Below, in pieces: positions 5,294 through 7,068 of a DNA stretch of 7,068 nt. The stretch is taken from NCBI GenBank assembly GCA_018644785.1, contig JABGPV010000255.1:1-7068 (forward strand), given 5' to 3'. The position numbers were made by a program, and so were the translations under genes. The stretch is from Deltaproteobacteria bacterium. GTDB taxonomy: Bacteria; Desulfobacterota; DSM-4660; Desulfatiglandales; Desulfatiglandaceae. The stretch's first letter is position 1, and each line of letters opens with the position of its first letter. Below the pieces are notes generated by a model, which was not told where the DNA came from, searched no databases, and was given only the letters and a program-made list of their open reading frames with translations.

Positions 5294-5589
5294 ATTAAAT
5301 CCCAGAAATTTTCATCTACTGTTTTGGAGAATTCCGGCTCTAAATCCTTGATGTTATCTAGTATGTTTGACGCGAAATGATAAATAATATCTATCTGTTC
5401 TAAGGTAGTGGCCTGATCTTTGTCGATAAGTTGATAATAATCAAATTTCATTTCTGTGGGAGCTTTAAGTTGAATATTTAAGTTCGGCAAATTGTCAGGA
5501 TTTATGGCTGGAGCTCCCAGATAAGAGTAGTGCAAAACGGCGGCTGTGGCAGCACCGCCAACGACATTTCTAAATTGTGATAAAGGCAT
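5290..5589 (-). CDS. Unknown 99-aa protein, second gene of operon
   Basis: A small protein I do not recognise. Residues 8-25 (NVVGGAATAAVLHYSYLG) are Gly/Ala-rich and mildly hydrophobic, too weak for a confident signal or membrane segment. The rest is acidic and probably partly helical, with TLEQIDIIYHFASNILDNI (62-80) as the best helix. It starts one base after the TAA of the TIGR04255-like gene, preceded by AAGGGAAAG inside that gene's end, and its TGA overlaps the next gene's ATG by four bases. This packing argues for a real gene made in fixed ratio with its neighbours, perhaps as a complex. Function unknown. Confidence 0.78.
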   Translation of the reverse strand: MPLSQFRNVVGGAATAAVLHYSYLGAPAINPDNLPNLNIQLKAPTEMKFDYYQLIDKDQATTLEQIDIIYHFASNILDNIKDLEPEFSKTVDENFWDLI

Positions 5590-5590
5590 G

Positions 5591-6313
5591 TTACTTTCCC
5601 TTGTAAACTGGATTCAATGTCTTGAGAAATTCTTTTTCTAACAGTCTGAAAAATAATTTTTTTTCTGCTGTATGAGCGCACTCAACAGCTTCTTGAAAGT
5701 TTTCAAACTCGTCATGCTGAAAGTGAGTATCGATATCCACAATTGAACCTTTTATGGGTTGTTTTTCAAAAATTGCTTCTGCAAAATTTATTAGCTTTAG
5801 GTTGCTAGAGCCATGTTCATATGGAATTTCTGTTGTGAGATTAATTTGATTTTCTCCAAGCTTTTCTTTGTTAAGATGTATGCCCAAATTAGTCTTCTCA
5901 AAGATGTTAATATCAGGCAATATATTGATATATCTCAATGCGGTGCGGAATTGTTTTTGAATTAAATTCAATTCGGAAAGTTTATTGTAGGTGTCATAGA
6001 TCTTTTTCGAGAAGATTTTCCACCCACAGTATTCTTTGATATTAGTCAAAGAAAATACATTTGGTCCAATCTGAATAATAAAGTTATCTTTCTTAATTTT
6101 ATAGTGCGGAGTGAATTTCAAATTAGGGTCTTGAGTTCTTATGGCTGCTGGTAATTGCAATATTGGTAATTGCTCAACATCTTTAAATTCATCTTTAAAT
6201 TGATTAAAAACGATACCAAATATTGCGTCCCCTGGAAAGGAGGAGTCGAATCTGATTTCGAATATCGCTTCAATGATAGGGCAGGGATTTATAGAAAGAG
6301 GCAATTTGTCCAT
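5591..6313 (-). CDS. TIGR04255 family protein, first gene of operon
   Basis: A 240-aa protein resembling the sporadically distributed TIGR04255 family. Features that match are the opening NPCPIIEAIFEIRF (9-22), QIGPNVFSLTNIKEYCGWKI (81-100) with the family's I-G-P, Y-x-G-W pattern, and FRTALRYINIL (122-132) with the typical R-x-x-L-R-Y-I-N. The C-terminus LLEKEFLKTLNPVYKGK also fits. The length is close to usual for the family. The family has no established biochemical role; it appears patchily in genomes, often in accessory loci. The ATG at 6313 has AGGA (6321-6324) seven bases upstream. It heads a three-gene operon with 1-nt and overlapping junctions. It is AT-rich compared with the lipoprotein gene upstream, consistent with acquisition by transfer. 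No catalytic motif or membrane segment is visible. Confidence 0.82.
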   Translation of the reverse strand: MDKLPLSINPCPIIEAIFEIRFDSSFPGDAIFGIVFNQFKDEFKDVEQLPILQLPAAIRTQDPNLKFTPHYKIKKDNFIIQIGPNVFSLTNIKEYCGWKIFSKKIYDTYNKLSELNLIQKQFRTALRYINILPDINIFEKTNLGIHLNKEKLGENQINLTTEIPYEHGSSNLKLINFAEAIFEKQPIKGSIVDIDTHFQHDEFENFQEAVECAHTAEKKLFFRLLEKEFLKTLNPVYKGK

Positions 6314-6360
6314 TATAAGTTCCTAAAGCATAATAAGTTTTTGATAAGAGTTACAATGTC

Positions 6361-6389
6361 TTTTTACTCGATTTCGTTTTAATTATCAA
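6361..6389 (-). promoter_or_regulatory. Candidate promoter of the three-gene operon
   Basis: Minus strand TTGATA (6384-6389), a 17-bp spacer and TAAAAA (6361-6366), about 48 bases before the first ATG. Five of six -35 and four of six -10 bases match consensus. The region is AT-rich, which raises the chance of a coincidental match; TATTAT near 6330 is an alternative -10. Confidence 0.35.
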
Positions 6390-6468
6390 TGGCAAATTGA
6401 TGCCGGACCTAGCCATTCGCATCTCGGTTATTCCGTGGCCGCGTCTCCGTGATCCACATATTCGAATG

Positions 6469-6502
6469 ACGCCAAATTCAACCGCCGTGATCGTGATCAT
6501 GG
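6469..6502 (-). repeat. 34-bp direct repeat at the lipoprotein 3' end
   Basis: The last codons of the lipoprotein gene (HDHDHGG-stop) and about nine bases beyond match 3356-3389 at 31 of 34 positions in the same orientation. The two copies bracket about 3.1 kb containing element copy 2, the endonuclease and the AT-rich operon. The match stops within the gene on one side and just past the stop on the other. Confidence 0.65.
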
Positions 6503-7029
6503 GGCACTGCAAAATTGTCTTCACAATCAGTGAGAGGGTCATCCTGAGCGGGTTTGCCATGGTATGCCATCCGGACCACGCTCCCTTTCGGGGGAACACA
6601 GTGCAGATGCACCTCAAAGCGAGACGGGCGGTGTTTCCTGGCCCCCGGGGTCTTGGGCAGGATTTTAGGTGTGTAGGCGGCATGGGCATGATTGATGACC
6701 GTCCCGCCGGGTGAGACCACGGCCACATCCACATGACCGATACCGGAAAACCCCGCGTTGAGGCGACGTACTTCCCCCGTAATCACCAACTCATCACCTT
6801 CCTGCCTGACGATGATATTCGACAGGGACACCCGTGAAGAGGGGATCGGCTCGACGAAGAGCCCCCCCTCCACCTGGACAAGGCTGAAATGCTGGGATGC
6901 GCATCCTCCCATACCGATGCAGGTCGCCAGAAGCCACAGGAACAACAGGAGATGCGAACCGCTCCCTTTAAAGACGGTTCTGATCCTGCGCTCGGCTGTT
7001 TCTAGGAAGTACACAATGGGTTTTTTCAA
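6478..7029 (-). CDS. Putative lipoprotein with His-rich C-terminus
   Basis: A 183-aa protein with an export signal. A basic N-region of about 25 residues is followed by a hydrophobic stretch (LLLFLWLLATCIG, 27-39) and the lipobox-like MGGC, making Cys43 the probable lipidated residue; M-G-G-C is slightly off consensus. The mature part looks like a beta-sandwich, with VRQEGDELVITGEVRRL (74-90), GHVDVAVVSPGG (98-109) and RFEVHLHCVPPKGSVVRMAY (137-156). It ends in HDHDHGG; with the other His and Cys residues this suggests metal binding, though that is inference. It starts at TTG 7029, supported by AGGAG six bases upstream. It is visibly more GC-rich than the operon downstream, so it likely belongs to the native chromosome. 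A family name is not known to me. Confidence 0.8.
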   Translation of the reverse strand: MKKPIVYFLETAERRIRTVFKGSGSHLLLFLWLLATCIGMGGCASQHFSLVQVEGGLFVEPIPSSRVSLSNIIVRQEGDELVITGEVRRLNAGFSGIGHVDVAVVSPGGTVINHAHAAYTPKILPKTPGARKHRPSRFEVHLHCVPPKGSVVRMAYHGKPAQDDPLTDCEDNFAVPHDHDHGG

Positions 7030-7035
7030 GAGTTG

Positions 7036-7040
7036 CTCCT
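7036..7040 (-). promoter_or_regulatory. Ribosome-binding site supporting a TTG start
   Basis: AGGAG lies six bases before TTG 7029 and extends to a longer purine run, AGAGGAG. No in-frame ATG gives a complete signal peptide, so the TTG start is well supported. Confidence 0.7.
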
Positions 7041-7068
7041 CTTTGGCACACTTATCCGGTAGCGGATT

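Noticed and set aside
6351..6734. Two overlapping open frames opposite or out of frame with the lipoprotein gene
   Set aside because: The translations are rich in Pro, Arg and Trp without family motifs; the lipoprotein frame has a signal peptide, a ribosome-binding site and protein-like composition.

Overview
The window looks like chromosomal DNA from a Desulfobacterota (deltaproteobacterial) organism. Three things point that way: the style of the PAS histidine kinase (a charged MSEKPTY N-terminus and a Cys-bearing PAS domain), a DUF35/OB-fold gene remnant, and short GGGGACAG and GGGGACAC repeats of the kind I associate with REP-associated tyrosine transposases (RAYTs). This is inferred from sequence style; no taxonomic marker gene is present.

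Layout. (1) 1-1701, minus strand: a hybrid sensor histidine kinase (PAS-PAS-HisKA-HATPase_c-REC), cut by the window edge within its receiver domain. (2) 1702-2104: no gene, with two copies of a GGGGACAC repeat in opposite orientations. (3) 2105-2822, minus strand: an AbrB-type antitoxin and a PIN-domain toxin in a 20-nt overlapping operon, with a plausible promoter upstream. (4) 2823-3617: a gene-poor patch. It holds two near-identical 86-88 bp hairpin-type elements, a second copy of the 40-bp repeat, the truncated 3' end of a DUF35/OB-fold gene with its terminator, and a 34-bp copy of the 3' end of the lipoprotein gene found about 3.1 kb away. (5) 3618-4490, plus strand: a protein whose C-terminal half resembles BglII-type restriction endonucleases, fused to an N-terminal domain, with no methyltransferase in view. 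(6) 6313-4667, minus strand: an AT-rich, tightly coupled three-gene operon made of a TIGR04255-like protein, a 99-aa unknown and a 208-aa unknown with an SNTCDID motif. (7) 7029-6478, minus strand: a more GC-rich putative lipoprotein gene ending in HDHDHGG, starting at TTG.

Interpretation. The region between the kinase and the lipoprotein gene reads as an accessory patch built around short mobile repeats. The endonuclease and the three-gene operon lie between two direct 34-bp copies of the lipoprotein 3' end (3356-3389 and 6469-6502). This suggests an insertion that used the end of the lipoprotein gene as its site. The functions of the endonuclease and the operon, and any link between them, are not established here. 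A role in anti-phage defence or mobile-element biology is a reasonable hypothesis but is inference only.
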